Positions 1 to 11,490 of a stretch of DNA of 64,000 nt are shown here, in pieces. The notes under the pieces are model-generated. The model worked only from the letters and a program-made list of their open reading frames with translations. It was not told where the DNA came from and searched no databases. This DNA comes from Lichina pygmaea (taxonomy: Eukaryota > Ascomycota > Lichinomycetes > Lichinales > Lichinaceae), in NCBI GenBank assembly GCA_963422465.1, contig OY730171.1, forward strand, positions 4,794,202-4,858,201, read 5' to 3'. The position numbers and the translations under genes were made by a program. Every line of letters begins with the position of its first letter. Positions within the stretch are counted from its first letter, which is position 1.

Positions 1-576
1 CTCCTCCTCCGCCTCCACCTGTCGACCGTCCGCCAGGAGCTTGGGAGGCCGGCCAAGGCGCATCACACGTACATGGTTCCGTACCGGGTACGGACCGCGC
101 ACCGACCACCGGCCCGGTGACATAACAGCCTACACCAGTAGAGTACGTACCGCATCCTCACTCCACCACGACGACAACGACGACGGCGCCATCCACCCCG
201 ACTTCACCGCCGCTAGACGACGGGAGGCGCCATCTCTCCCGTTCTGCTGCGGTCGCGGAATCTCGAACGTGCCCTCCTTTTGGCTTTTCGTGCCGCGACA
301 CGCACGATTGCGGGCCAACCCCCACCACCACCACCACCAAGACTCCCGCCGTTCGCTCCTGCGCCACCGCCGCTTCCGTTTGGCGAGCCACTACTGATTC
401 GTGCAGCGACCGCCGTGGCCCTACCGTCACCACTACTAATACCACTAATACCTCCACTAATCCACCCTCTCCCGACCCTCGACCTGACCTAACCCCCCCA
501 CACCGGCCTCGGAACGCCGAGCCATCGCCAACACCGCCGCCGCCGCCGCCGCCGCCGCCGTCGTAGTCTCGCGACC
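1..576 (+). other. Upstream region of the Mks1-like gene
   Basis: This CpG-rich stretch holds no recognisable coding sequence. A (CCG)n run at about 535-560 ends just before the chosen start codon at 577. Its position fits promoter plus 5' leader of the gene that follows. The open frames here are compositional, because the GC-rich triplet bias keeps stops rare in every frame. Confidence 0.5.
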
Positions 577-1974
577 ATGTCTCCGCGGTTAAAGGCGCCG
601 GTCCTGACCATCGACGCGGCCGAGATGCGAAAGGTCGACCCGCGAAATACCGAGACTCTCTTTGGCATGTGGACCGGTAAGCCTGAGCCTTTTGTTCGGT
701 CGTTCGGATCCTCACTCGGCCTTCGTCCTCGGCTTCTGAAATCTTCCCCTCCGTCCTCGTGCCGGTGCTCGGTCCGTCCGTCCGTTCCCCCCCGTCCCTT
801 TTTCACATGCGTCGACTTGACGACTGACTCGTGAGCCCCGGGCCGCTGCACGCGCGTGTGTGTGCGTGGGCGCGCCCGTGCTCCCTTGCCCCTTTTAGTC
901 TTCTCCAAGTGCGCCGAGGCCATGGAGGAAGGTCGTCGATACGAGAATCTAAGCTGGCGACTCTGGAATCGCGAGGCGCTCTGCTGCAACGTTGACGGCT
1001 CGCAACGTCCTGCCCTCGACCCATCGTCCTCCTCGTCCTCGGCCTCGCCCGGCTCTCGCCCGTCGCCGCGGCCCAGACGGCGAACGTCGTCGAGCCTGAC
1101 CCGTTCCCCGCCGTACGTATCCGCCTCGGTCTCGAACTCGGCCTCGGCCTCGGCCTCGGCCTCGGCACCGTCGCCGCGATCATCGCCGTCGTCGGCCCTG
1201 TCGTCGTCGAGCCCGTCCCGCTCGAACCAGGCCGAGACGGACGACCTGCCGGGGTTGTCGGTCAGCGTCGAATCCGCCATCTCGGATCGCGACGGCGACG
1301 GCGACGGCGACGACGAAAACGTCGCGACGGCCGATGCCGTCGAGCTCCGCTCGATCCCCCTCGACATCGGTGCGCCCGCCATCCGACGACTGGACTCGTT
1401 CGGGGCTCGGGGCCGCAGCCGCTGCCGGGAACGCCACCTGACCTCGAGCCACCTCGAGCGCATGTTCAGCTCGATCAAGGCCCACAAGGAGCTCGAACCG
1501 CTCGAGCTGTCCCCCGGCATCCGCAACCTCGCCGTTCGGTCGTGCGCGACCGACTCGACGCAGCCGTCGATGGTCGTGGTCGCCCTCCGGCGACCGGCCT
1601 CGACCTCGCCGGCCGATGCTGCCGCCGCGGCGTCGCCCGACAAGCTCGCGAACGCGTCGAGCCCGACCACCTTCCAACCGGTACGCAGCGCCGCCGACGT
1701 GTCTCATCGGAAGAGGATGTTCCTGCTGGGCGGTTCGTCCGGCGAGGACGAGAGCTCGCTTGACAATCACATGCGACCGACGAAGCCGCAGCGCAGCGCC
1801 CTCGCCGAGGGGCTGAGGCCTGCGGCGGCCGACGGCAAGCAGACGTCCTCCAGCGACGAGGTCGTGACGCGGACGATCGGTGAGGACTCCGACGTCGTGG
1901 CCGTGGCCGAGGACGAGGCGATCGCAGTCGCCGACGAGGACGGCGACGAGGACGAGGACGTGGACGTTGACGAG

Positions 1975-2022
<48 letters not shown>

Positions 2023-2048
2023 GACGGCCTCTCCGAGAGCGTCATCGA

Positions 2049-2081
<33 letters not shown>

Positions 2082-2373
2082 TGAGGACGATGACGACGAC
2101 GACGACGACGATTCGGAGTGGGATTCGGTCACCGAGAGCGGTCCCGCCAGCCTCGACGACAAACCGCTGTTCCAGCGGGTCGACTCGAAACCGAACCTCA
2201 CCTCGCGTCGCTCGCTCTTGACGAACCTGCTGCACCAGTCGCACCGCGCCGACGCGTTTGCCCAGGCGGCCGCCGCGGCGCCGCCGCAACCGAAGTCTGC
2301 TCCGACGCGCCGCTCGCGAGCATCGGCGCAGCCGACCGGTGTCACGGCGGCCGCGACCGTCGAGGCCGACGAA

Positions 2374-2405
<32 letters not shown>

Positions 2406-2790
2406 GGCAGCCGTCGAGGAGGAGGAAGGCGACAACGGAGCGAACGCGGCGTCGCGAGCGACCCGATCGCGCGCGGACGTGCCGCGGTCGAGACCCATCA
2501 TCATGACGGCCTCGACGACGCACCCGCCGGCCCTCTCGCCACGCACGACGCGCCGCAACATGCTGGCGACGGAGCTGACCGAGAGTCTACGCCGTCACCT
2601 CCTCTGGGAACGGCAGCAGAAGAACACGACGGCGACGGCGGTCCTCAAGCGGCGGCACACGGCGCACGACGTGGCGCGGCTGCAGGAGTACCCTCGCGAG
2701 ACGAGCTCGCGTGAGGCGTCCAAGAACAGTTCCTGGAATCACTACTACTTTGATCTCGGCCTGGGCGAGTACCACCAAAAGGGATGGTAG
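577..2790 (+). CDS. Mks1-like regulator with AreA GATA-like domain and DUF3295
   Basis: Two exons, 577-676 and 899-2790, give 663 residues. The 222-nt intron has donor GTAAGC, branch-like CTGAC near 824 and acceptor TTTTAG. Splicing joins ...TLFGMWT to VFSKCAEAMEEGRR and ENLSWRLWNRE (residues about 25-59), the fungal AreA-type GATA-like (DUF1752) motif that neither exon holds alone; this fixes the intron and the start. From about residue 440 the protein follows DUF3295: SEWDSVTESG, SRRSLLTNLL, RRNMLATELTESLRRHLLWE and the terminal GLGEYHQKGW. Between them lie Ser-rich stretches and an Asp run at about 385-437. The domain pair is that of the family holding yeast Mks1, a negative regulator linked to Ras-cAMP and mitochondrial retrograde/nitrogen signalling. 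That role here is inferred from family only. No zinc-finger GATA domain is seen. Confidence 0.88.
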
Positions 2791-3458
2791 AGACGACGAC
2801 GGGCCTGGCGGCCACCCCACCGCACGCACGCAACGTGTTGAACACGCCACCCCGCTCGACCCTAGACACGGCGCCCCATCTGTCTCTCTCCCTCTCTCTC
2901 CCTTCCCCCGACTGCATCGACGATCGACCACGATACAGCATCTGCATCTGCATTGGCTCGGAGTACTTTTTCTTTTCTCGTTCCCGATCGCCGTCATCGT
3001 CCAGCACGCCTTGTCCACCCATCACACCATCACCGGGGTGTGGCCTAGCAACGATGGCCCCGACCTGTCTTCGATTCCCACAGACGATCTGTATTTACGA
3101 CCTTGTCCTTGGGAGGAGCATCTTGCATTGTTTGAATGCGTCAGCGAGTCGATCCTCTGTTTCTTGCTTCTTCCGTCCTTCGGTGCTGCCGGCGTGATAT
3201 AACACACCGATCGTCACCGGTCCGTACCATATCATGCCTTCCCTTCTAATGCTGCCGCTGCTGTCCGCAGACAAGACGATGATGGGGTTTTCTTATCACC
3301 GCCAAAAAGCCCATGCAACTCTTTCTCTTCAGCCGGCTGAGAGAGAGGGAGAGAGAGCGACAGCGTGCAATGCTCTTTTTCATCTCTTACTGTCAATGGA
3401 GGGAAGGAGGGAAAGTCCTATTCTGCTTCTTCTGTACAAGCACGTGCCCACCCTATAT

Positions 3459-3493
3459 CTTCTTCTTCTTCTTCTTCTTCTTCTTCTTCTTCC
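3459..3493. repeat. (TTC)n microsatellite
   Basis: About eleven uninterrupted TTC units in the intergenic space. Open frames of Ser, Phe, Leu or Glu runs across it are products of the repeat. Confidence 0.95.
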
Positions 3494-3668
3494 TGTCTTG
3501 TGACTGTGTCCGGCAACAACAACACTGTCGACAGCCACGACAACAGACGAAAGAAACAAAAGGGATGGAAACCTCTCTCACTTGCACAAGAGAGTTCTTC
3601 ATACATTCCTTCACCTCACCAAGTTCCTCTGATACAGCTAGTTTCCCTCTAGCTCTTTTTCCATTCTC

Positions 3669-3692
3669 CATCATCATCATCATCATCATCAT
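3669..3692. repeat. (ATC)n microsatellite
   Basis: About eight ATC units in intergenic DNA, with no gene context. Confidence 0.95.
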
Positions 3693-4490
3693 GTATAGCT
3701 CTGGCAAGCTATGCTCTATCCTGAGTTTGGGGTGGCACAGCTGGGTTGGCACAGTCAGGTCGGTACAGCGGGGTCAGTACAGTCAGGTTAGGTTGTGATG
3801 GCCCAGGTTCTGTTGGGCGGAGCAAACCCACTCGGACAGAATCTCGAAACAGGCCCTTGATGACAAGCAAACTCACACTCATGACTCTACTGATACATCT
3901 GTAGATGAGAAGTACCCAAAAGGGATTGTTGAATATTTTGCCAGGGGTGCTACAAATTTCTTCTCTGTTACATACTGACTATTGCTAGGAGATACCCGAG
4001 TCAAAGAGATTTCTCATGCAATTGCTTGTGCCTGTGATGATCACGATAAAGACATGAGATGTGATCCTGTGCTTTTCAGCCTCGTGCTGTTTGACCTTCA
4101 TTCTCTGGCCTCTGGGCTTTTGGCCTTGCAGTCGGCTGTATGGCCATGACATGTGCTCTGGATTGCACATCTGTGGGACTCTAATGCTGTTGTTTGATGA
4201 CAAGGAGATCAAGGTGTAGAGTGCTGTGCGTACGCAGGGAGCTGGGAAACCGGGAAGCTGCAAAAGCACGTACTGTACGTACTCAAGCGGTAACTGAAAG
4301 AAGGACACAGGATCTTCCTTCAACTCGCCTGACTGCGTCAGAGCAATCGGTCTCCATTACGAGGTAAGCGTGGTTCAACTCATTAGCACGATCGTCCTTG
4401 GCCATCTCCCCCCTTTTTCCGTTGGGGTCAACACGGGGCGTTCGTCGATAGTCTAACACGGAGACAGAACTGGGCCCTTTCTCCCCCCGT

Positions 4491-4529
4491 ACACCGCACA
4501 CCGCACACCGCACACCGCACGCCGCACAC
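4491..4529. repeat. Heptamer tandem repeat
   Basis: Five consecutive copies of ACACCGC, one with a single change, form a short tandem array. It does not match the usual fungal telomere unit (TTAGGG). Confidence 0.9.
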
Positions 4530-4728
4530 GTTGGCGGCCACTGGCGGCTCTTTGGGATGGCCGTGGGGAGTGCGGGGAGTGTGGGGAGCACCTACCGTAC
4601 AGTACAAAGTAGGATGACAAAGAAGTCGAGGTGACAAGTGACGGGCTCAGCGGGGCTGTACGGAAGTACGGGGGACGGGATGGGGACGCGGGGGGCGGGG
4701 TGGTGATACCGGGGGGGTACTGTACGTA

Positions 4729-4905
4729 CAGTGGCACGACACAAGTCTGCGTACACCTCCATACGTACTCTACCTGGCGTTAGTCCGGGAGGATCAATAC
4801 ATCATCGCTTGCTACTGTCGCTTTCACCCTGATTCTGTCGCAGTACTTAAGAAGATGGCAGCTGATGGCTTGTACCAGTGTACGCAAACTTGTGTTGTGA
4901 CACTG
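4729..4905. mobile_element. 177-bp MITE, copy 1 (Tc1/mariner-like)
   Basis: The left end CAGTGGCACGACACAAGTC and the complement of the right end CAGTGTCACAACACAAGTT form terminal inverted repeats of about 27 bp. Both continue to GCGTACAC. TA precedes the left end; the base pair after the right end is CA, so one side of the TA duplication looks mutated. No transposase is encoded. The length and termini agree with a second copy at 11491-12353, which is flanked by TA on both sides. The short TIR and TA target point to the Tc1/mariner group, but the family is not certain. Confidence 0.85.
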
Positions 4906-6043
4906 CAAGGTACGGAAGTACGGAGTACTGTCGGAGGTCTTTCTCCACGTAGATCGACTTACGTAAGTACATACAGTACTAGTACGTACCACTGTGCCAC
5001 AGCCTACCGTGGCCTGTTCGCCCCGCGGCCGGAGACCTGGAGATAAGCCGTGCGGGAGTACGGAGGCCTGCGCCAAAAGTATTCGGAAAGATTTCTATAT
5101 GAGTGATAAAAGTCGTGAGACTGTCCCTCGATTCCCTTCCCAGTTGTTATCATGATTCTTGTTGTTGTCCACCACCACCCCACCACCCCACCACCCCAGT
5201 GGTTTGACATCTTGAAGTACGAAGTCCTTGAGCATCTTCTCATAAAGCTCAGTCTACTTCCCACTCTGAGCTGTCACTATTCTCATCATTGTTGTTATCA
5301 TCACTGTTGCTGTTCTTGTCTACAGAGTTTATAGTATGACTACTAAGGCAACCGCCTATCAAGGAGAGGAGAAGTCTGTCCCACTCAGGCCCTCAAGGGC
5401 TCAGAGCTATATAGCCCTGCCCGACTAAGCTAGCTAGCCTGTGGGCCTATGGCTGCAACAGTTTATGACTGGATGGTAGCTACAGTCAAAACATGACTTG
5501 ACGGATCTGATAGATTGTACTGAAAGAAAAGTCTGCAAGATTACTGATATGCTTCACAGGTACACCTTCTTCAAGAAGAGCAAGCACACATACTTTCTGT
5601 GCAATGCTGATGCTTTTGTTGGTTCTGGTTGAGCAGTGGTATGGGGTTGAGTGGGTGAGGTGGCTTTTGGTGGTGGGGATAGTCTCATCACTTTTTGGTT
5701 GGATTCTGAATACTTCTGTCGCCAGCTCCCGTACTTCAGTGCAGCGGGATCACACAAGTCTGTGTATCGTGACTCACAAAATGGACTTTGAGTAGGTCCA
5801 TCCAGTCGTTAGTAATGCGACTGCAGTGTCGGGAAGAAGCGCTGGTTTTGTCGCATTGCTAATGGTCGATGCGATCATCCGCATGTACAGGGTTACCGAG
5901 ACTTGTGTCGAAACATGTATATACGTACACTAATCTCGGCTAGGTGTCCTTTTTGTGGCTCCGCCCCTAGAATTCTAGACGACGAGGGGGCTCTTTGACC
6001 TGGCCCACGCCAGCCTAGCGGTGCCACGGGTGCCTAACTACCC
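4906..6043. other. Intergenic region upstream of the CHY gene
   Basis: No gene is supported. It contains a run of CCACC units at about 5168-5196 and an imperfect inverted repeat (5808-5821 with 5850-5863, 12 of 14 bases pairing) built on TTAGTAATGCGAC. The last kilobase probably serves as promoter of the downstream gene. Confidence 0.5.
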
Positions 6044-6078
6044 GTGCCATGGGGAGGGTAATACCCCCCCCATGGCAC
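6044..6078. promoter_or_regulatory. Perfect 11-bp inverted repeat upstream of the CHY gene
   Basis: GTGCCATGGGG (6044-6054) and CCCCATGGCAC (6068-6078) are perfect reverse complements around a 13-nt spacer. A smaller hairpin, CGGGT with ACCCG, lies just upstream at about 6027-6044. The site is some 255-290 bp before the chosen start codon, so it could be a protein-binding palindrome or an RNA hairpin in the leader. Its role is unknown. Confidence 0.5.
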
Positions 6079-6331
6079 AGGTACAGCGTATCGAGGCTCC
6101 ATCACAGCCTCTTCCGACACGGCTGCCGGTCAACGATGCTGACGACCCCGCTCGCCGGCCGCGAAGGGCCGATTCCGTGACACGACGAGTCGTGGACGAC
6201 TCATCGAACCTCGAGCGGTCAAGCCCAGTTCGAGCTTCGGCGTCCCTTGAAGAGCAGTCGACCGTTGCGGTCCTCGTCGAGGGGAGACACGCCTCCGAAG
6301 ATAGTGCAGAGCGAGGATCAACCTCGTATCG

Positions 6332-9300
6332 ATGGACCGTCACGCGGTCGAAAGGGCGGTCGTGACCGGTGAGTTGGCGCCGCCGCTCCGCCCAGCACGC
6401 ATTACCCCGCTCTCGCCGCCCCCAACAGCCCAACAGAAGATGCCGCCGGGCGGCATGGAAGGAAGGGAAGAAGAGGGGGGGGAAGAGAGAAACACTGGTC
6501 ATCTGGGAGAACAACGCACAGCCTGAAGCCGCGAGTCTAAGCTGATGAGATCGTCACGTCGACACAGGTCCGGACCGGCTTCAGGCCCAAGCTCCGCCAT
6601 CGAAGCCGCCGCGCCTCTCCACCGGCGCCACACCGGCTTCGACGGCCAGAGAGACGACAGAGACGGCGTCGGGAGCCGGGCCGGCCTCATCCGCACGGTC
6701 GACCGCGAGGCCAGCTCATCGTGGACCGTCTCGGGCAGCGTTCCGGCCAGCAAAGGCCTCGTCGACGCCTTGCCGATACTTTGGCACCGAGGACGGTAAG
6801 CAGTGCGAGCTAGGAAGTCTCGTCTCGGATTTCCGCCACAGCCATTGGATCACCGGTCGTCGTCTCGCCTACGGGTCGGGCATGGATTGGCCAGACGCCA
6901 GGCGCACGACTCCCGCGTTCCCCGCGTAGCCTGGGCCTGGCCGGGGTCACGGTACCTCGGACTCGTGGCTCGGTGGCCCGGACGAATCCGGCACATCTCG
7001 GCGCGTGCATCGCTTGGACCCAGGCTGATTGGTCGTGACGCCCGCAGGATGTCGATCCGGGGATCGATGCCCGTATCTGCACGATCCAGGCGCGACACGC
7101 GCGGTAAATCGACGTCGCCTCCACGATGACCCCGCCGCCGGGCGCCGCGGACCGGCGACGGACCGACGCGCTCCGCCGAAACCGATCACGACCGACGACG
7201 ATCGAGTCGCGTCGACCGAGCAAGAGCAGACCTCGCCGGCGCGTGGTCGGCAGTACGTCCACGAACCGGCCCATCCGTCGCGTGTCGTCGGCAGACCGGA
7301 GCCGGCCGCGCAGCGCGACGACCCTCGCGACTTTCAGATCCGGCAGCTGCGCCGTCGCTTCTCCCCCCGCGAGACCGAGCGCGCGCCGGGAACCTCGTTT
7401 GCGCTTCGGCTCGTGCCGTCGGATCCAGACCTCGCCTTTGACGTCGACGCGCTCGAGTGCGTGCTCGAGGTGCCGCGAGACCACCCCACCGGGGCGGCGC
7501 CGCCGACCCTGACCGTCACCGACGCCAAGCTGCCACGGGGCCACCGGGTCAACGTCGAAAGAGGCTTCGGCGAGCTCGTGAGAAGCCGACGCCGGTCCAC
7601 CTTGCTTCAATGGATGAACGCTCTCGACAGGAACCTCGAGCGCTTTCTCGCCGAGGAGGAGACGCCCACCGTCACCATCGTCCCCAATCGACCGGCCGTG
7701 GACCGCAACGAGCAGCGCGTGGAGCAACCGTCGGCCCCGGTCCCGGCCCGCGCGTCGGCGCCGACCCAGCATGGTCCTGATCGAGTCTCCTCCTCCTCTC
7801 GCTCGCGGCCGGCTTCGTTTGATTCCGGCCAGCGAGCCGCGGCCGATGCTAGACGCGACGCCGAGATCCGTCGACTGGAGGCGCGTCTCGGACGCCAACC
7901 GGGATTCGCGAAGCTCGCGGACGGCATCTATCGGGTACCACTTCATCCTCCAAGTCGAGGAGACTTGCCGGTCTCGCTGCAAGATCTGCGATCCTGCAGT
8001 CTTGTCGTACCTGACCTCTATCCGCTGGAGCCCTGTCGGATCCGTCTGGTCGACGTCACCTCCGAGGCCGCTCGGAGGACGGAGGGCGCGTTCGAGAGCA
8101 GGGCAAAGGAGCATCCAGACGTGAGCTTGATGGCGCACGTCAATCATCTGACGCAGAACCTGCGCGTCCTCGCAACACAAGGGTGCGAAGGAGAAGTACC
8201 GGAAGCTGGGCTGGCCGCGCCACCGCCGATGCCGGAACTCACTCACACCGAGGCACCTGGCCCGGAGCAGCCGGGACAGGCCGTCGACGACGACCGTCCT
8301 CATCTCAGAGTGATCCCGAGACCGCCGGAATGGGTCACCGACCACGAAGAGGACGGGGACGAAGATCCGGGGCTCACGACGTCGGAGTCCGACGCCGAGT
8401 CGGACGACATGGAGCCGACATCCACCGCCCACGGTCCCGGCGACGGCGGCGAGGAAGGACGACGACCGACCCCGCGGTCGGAACGGGGAACGGCCATCTC
8501 CTTCCCTTCCATCGAGCTGCACGGCATCGAGCTCCTCCATCTTGCGAGCATCGGCGTCGTCGTCCGATGTGAGCGTTGCAAGGCCGTTGCCGACGTCACG
8601 GGCTTGAAGCACCCCGCCGCTCCAGGAGAGCCGGCTCGGCCGAAGCTCAGCTCCTGCAGCAAATGCGCAAACCCCATGAGCGTCGGTTCGTACAACGAGA
8701 TCCGTTCGCGTTCGCCCGGGGAGCTTCAGGCCTGACCCGGAGCAGGTTACCGCGGAGAGTTGATCCATGCCCACTCGGTGCGAGCGGGCTTCCTCGATCT
8801 CGACGGATGCAGCGTCTTGGAGCTGTTGCCCAGGTACGCCCACGACGCCCCGGTCGCCTGCTCCGGGCGGATTCCCGGGAGGAGAGGGGGCCTGCTCACC
8901 GTCTCGCTCGTCGTAGCCACTTCGTCCCGACTTGCGCGTCGTGCTCGACCCCGCATCCGCCGCCCGGCATCGTGTCGGTCCGAGGGGACACGTCCTTTGC
9001 GTTCTGTCGCCAATGTCACGGTCGGATGAGTGGGTTGATTCCGTAGTCGCACCATCGCGCCTCCGGGAGCCCTACTGACCCACCAACGACGACCGGTAGG
9101 CTTCCGGTTCCACGAGGCAAAGTTCCTCATCGTCGCCGCTGCGGCCGGTAAGTCGACCGACCGTCTCGATCGACGCATCCCTCCTGACGCCGAATGCCAG
9201 GTAATGCTCGTGGGCTTCTCGTCCGACCGAAGAAGGTAGGCTCCTCGACGTCGCTCGACGAGAGGCACCCAGCTGTACTGATGCATCCGCCCATGGGACC

Positions 9301-10115
9301 AGCCCAAGGAGAGTCTTGGAATCACCGTCGGCCAGGAGTTGCCCCGTCGAGGCCGATGTCCCCACTACAGCAAGAGTTACCGCTGGTTCAGGTACGCACC
9401 CCGAGTGATCCATCGGACGCGAACGCCACCCTCACCAGAGACCAGATTCAGCTGCTGTGCGAAGGTCTTTGCCTGCGATAAGTACGTCGTTCGTCGTCTC
9501 ACGCTCGGTTTCGCCGGCGGCTAAGACGGCACAGATGCCACGACGCCGTGGCGGAACATCCCAACGAACACGCCAATCGAATGATCTGGTGAGTGGAAGC
9601 GCTTCCAACGTCAGCCGGCTGGAACATGCAGCTCTCTCTGTGCTAAGCGCCGAGCGTCTTGTCCCCCCCGCAGTGGATTCTGTAAGAATCCCCTCAATTT
9701 CTTTTCATCCCGTCCCGTGAGGGTTGCTTCGCGGCCTTCTTGCAGTCGAGCTGATGAGCGGGATGCCTTGCCACCGATGTCCAGGCGCTCGTGAGCAGAA
9801 CTACCGACCAGAAAGTTGCGCTTTCTGTCACTCCGTCCTCGTGGGAAGGAAGGGCTCCGGATTTTGGGAAGGAGGCAAAGGTGGGCGCTCGGCTGCCTCG
9901 TCGGTCGCTGTCGTCGTCGTCGTCGTCGTTGTCGTCGGCGGCGTCGTCTTTCCTGTCGGCACTGACAACCCTTCGACATCAGGCACCCGCGACAAGACCA
10001 GAATGTCACGTAAAGGTTAGGCGCGCGTGATTGGGTCGATGATGATGAGGTGGAAGACTGACTCGACATTCCACAAGACCCACGAAAATACAAACGACGA
10101 CCTGCCCAAACATAA
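6332..10115 (+). CDS. CCCH and CHY zinc-finger protein, 14 exons
   Basis: Exons: 6332-6368, 6568-6795, 7048-8685, 8746-8833, 8917-9029, 9100-9147, 9201-9235, 9303-9391, 9446-9481, 9535-9588, 9674-9681, 9785-9880, 9983-10015, 10078-10115; 846 residues. All junctions keep frame, and most introns show CTGAC/CTGAT/CTAAG-type branch sites. A CCCH finger spans an exon junction (C81, C90, C96, H100). CXXC pairs lie at 596/599, 625/628, 670/673 and 694/697. A CHY finger follows: CPHY at 748-751, C762/C763, C769-C772-H773, C789/C792, C803/C806. The end (GSGFWEGGKGTRDK, RMSRKDPRKYKRR) is typical of fungal CHY proteins. CCCH fingers commonly bind RNA and CHY fingers bind zinc in redox or ubiquitin contexts; the role here is unknown. 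Exon 1 is the weakest call: it is the first ATG after an in-frame stop and matches the exon 2 phase. Confidence 0.88.
9674..9681 (+). other. 8-nt microexon of the CHY gene
   Basis: TGGATTCT lies between acceptor CCGCAG and donor GTAAGA. Inserting it restores the frame between exons ending ATCTG and beginning GCGCTCGTGAG. It also gives ICGFCAREQNYRP, which contains the CxxC pair (C789, C792) needed by the CHY finger. Skipping it puts a stop in frame within three codons of the next exon. The call rests on frame, splice signals and the family motif together. Confidence 0.85.
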
Positions 10116-11490
10116 TTTCTCTCTCTAGGCGACAAAGTTATCTGCGGAATCAAAACGTGAACGACGCAAGTCTACCCAAAAGAGTTCGAACCCGTTGAGC
10201 CGGAACGAAATAGGAAATATTTTACAGGGAAGATACGAACTCCCGATCATCAGCATGTTTGGCCAGGAGGCCGAAACGGCGATGCTCCGCTAGGCACCAT
10301 CGATGCCACTCAGTGCTTCCAGATGTTGCCGTCGCCCTCGTCGGCGTCGGCGTCGGCGTCGCCGCTCCGTTGTGTGAAGAGTGGATCTCCGAAGGCGTCC
10401 AGTTCGGGGTGGATCCACTGGCCGATCACCGCGGCCGTCTCGCCGACGCTGCCAAAGGCAACTGGCACCGCGTCACGGGAGCCGTCATGGCCGTTGCACA
10501 ACATCTGGCTGTCGCCGTCGCCGTCGCCATTCTCTTCCGTGAGGAGTGGGTACCCGACGGAAGATCCGGCGCCCTGTTCAGCAGGGGCCCAGCGGACGAT
10601 CACTGCGGCCCTCTCGTCGACGCTGCCAGAGCCAACTGGTACCGCGCCACGGGAGCCGTCATATCGGTCGCGCATCTCGTCCGCCACGTGCCGTACTCGG
10701 AAGATCGGCAACGGACGGACCGCCTCGAGGCTGTGGTAGTGGCTCGCACTCGGCGTCTCGTGGACAAAGCGTTCCATCGGAAGCGATGACCCGACGGCGC
10801 CGGCTCCGTGACACGGATCTCCAGCCGGGTGCGGGTTGCTGTGATCTTGGCGCGATTCCCACACTCTCTCCGGCAGGACGCTGGGATCGACTTGGCCAAT
10901 CCTGTACAGCGTCCCGGCAGTGGCGGCACGGCCTTGCCCAAGGACATCGACGCCGAAGTCTCGTTGGTGCGCGGCTCTGTTCCTCCGGCGACGATTGCCA
11001 AGGCAACGCTGTGTCGTGCGTAAGCAATTCGTCTCTGGCCCCGGCCGCTTCATGCCATCCCGTCGTCAACGCGGATTACCTGGAAAGTTTCTCGGCTCTC
11101 ACAGCCGGCTTGACCGTTTCGCCGCTCCTGGGCGTTGTCTTGTCTCTCGTCTGCCATGGTGTGACGTGGTGGTGTTGCGAGGGAGACGACGTTCTTTCGA
11201 GATGCAGCGCAGCTCTACGCTGTTATATAGTACCCTGTGGAGTCTTTCACAGAGGACACGAGACAAGAAGCTGGTGGTGCATCTCGAGGATGGGGCTATA
11301 TCGTAAGCGAGCATCTAGTGGTATCAAGTCTCTACGGCGCCCTCGTCCAAGCCCCACGAGAAGACTGTACAAGTTACTCACAGCGGTCAGACCAAATGGG
11401 TGGCTTCATCGTGCCAGCTAAGTGATAGATGCCTTCCATGTTGCAGCTTTCCAATGGCAGAGGGCCTTGATACCCTAGCAGTGTTTTCTA
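10116..11490. other. Intergenic GC-rich region with a two-unit tandem duplication
   Basis: No gene is recognised. Two imperfect units of about 180 bp lie at roughly 10323-10500 and 10504-10680; both begin with a GTCGCC/GTCGGC run and share blocks such as GACGCTGCCA and GGGAGCCGTCAT. Several frames stay open on both strands, including about 247 codons on minus at 10310-11053, but differences between the units do not favour one frame. A decayed or lineage-specific gene cannot be excluded. Confidence 0.45.

Larger units (their letters stand above)
2791..4728. other. Intergenic region with simple repeats
   Basis: No gene is supported. The first 400 bases probably include the 3' untranslated part of the Mks1-like gene. 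The rest carries microsatellites, GTAC-rich stretches and short open frames without family resemblance. From about 3780 the composition drifts to lower GC, then returns to G-rich near 4650. Confidence 0.6.

Noticed and set aside
1180-2561. Long minus-strand frames with poly-Val or poly-Ser runs
   Set aside because: They are reflections of the GAC repeat of the Mks1-like gene on the other strand.
4491-4529. Interstitial telomere repeat
   Set aside because: The heptamer ACACCGC does not match TTAGGG-type units and is only five copies long.
6810-8843. A 677-codon open frame on the minus strand
   Set aside because: It is antisense to exons 3 and 4 of the CHY gene. The plus strand has splice signals and family motifs; the minus frame has none and is open only because of GC-rich codon bias.
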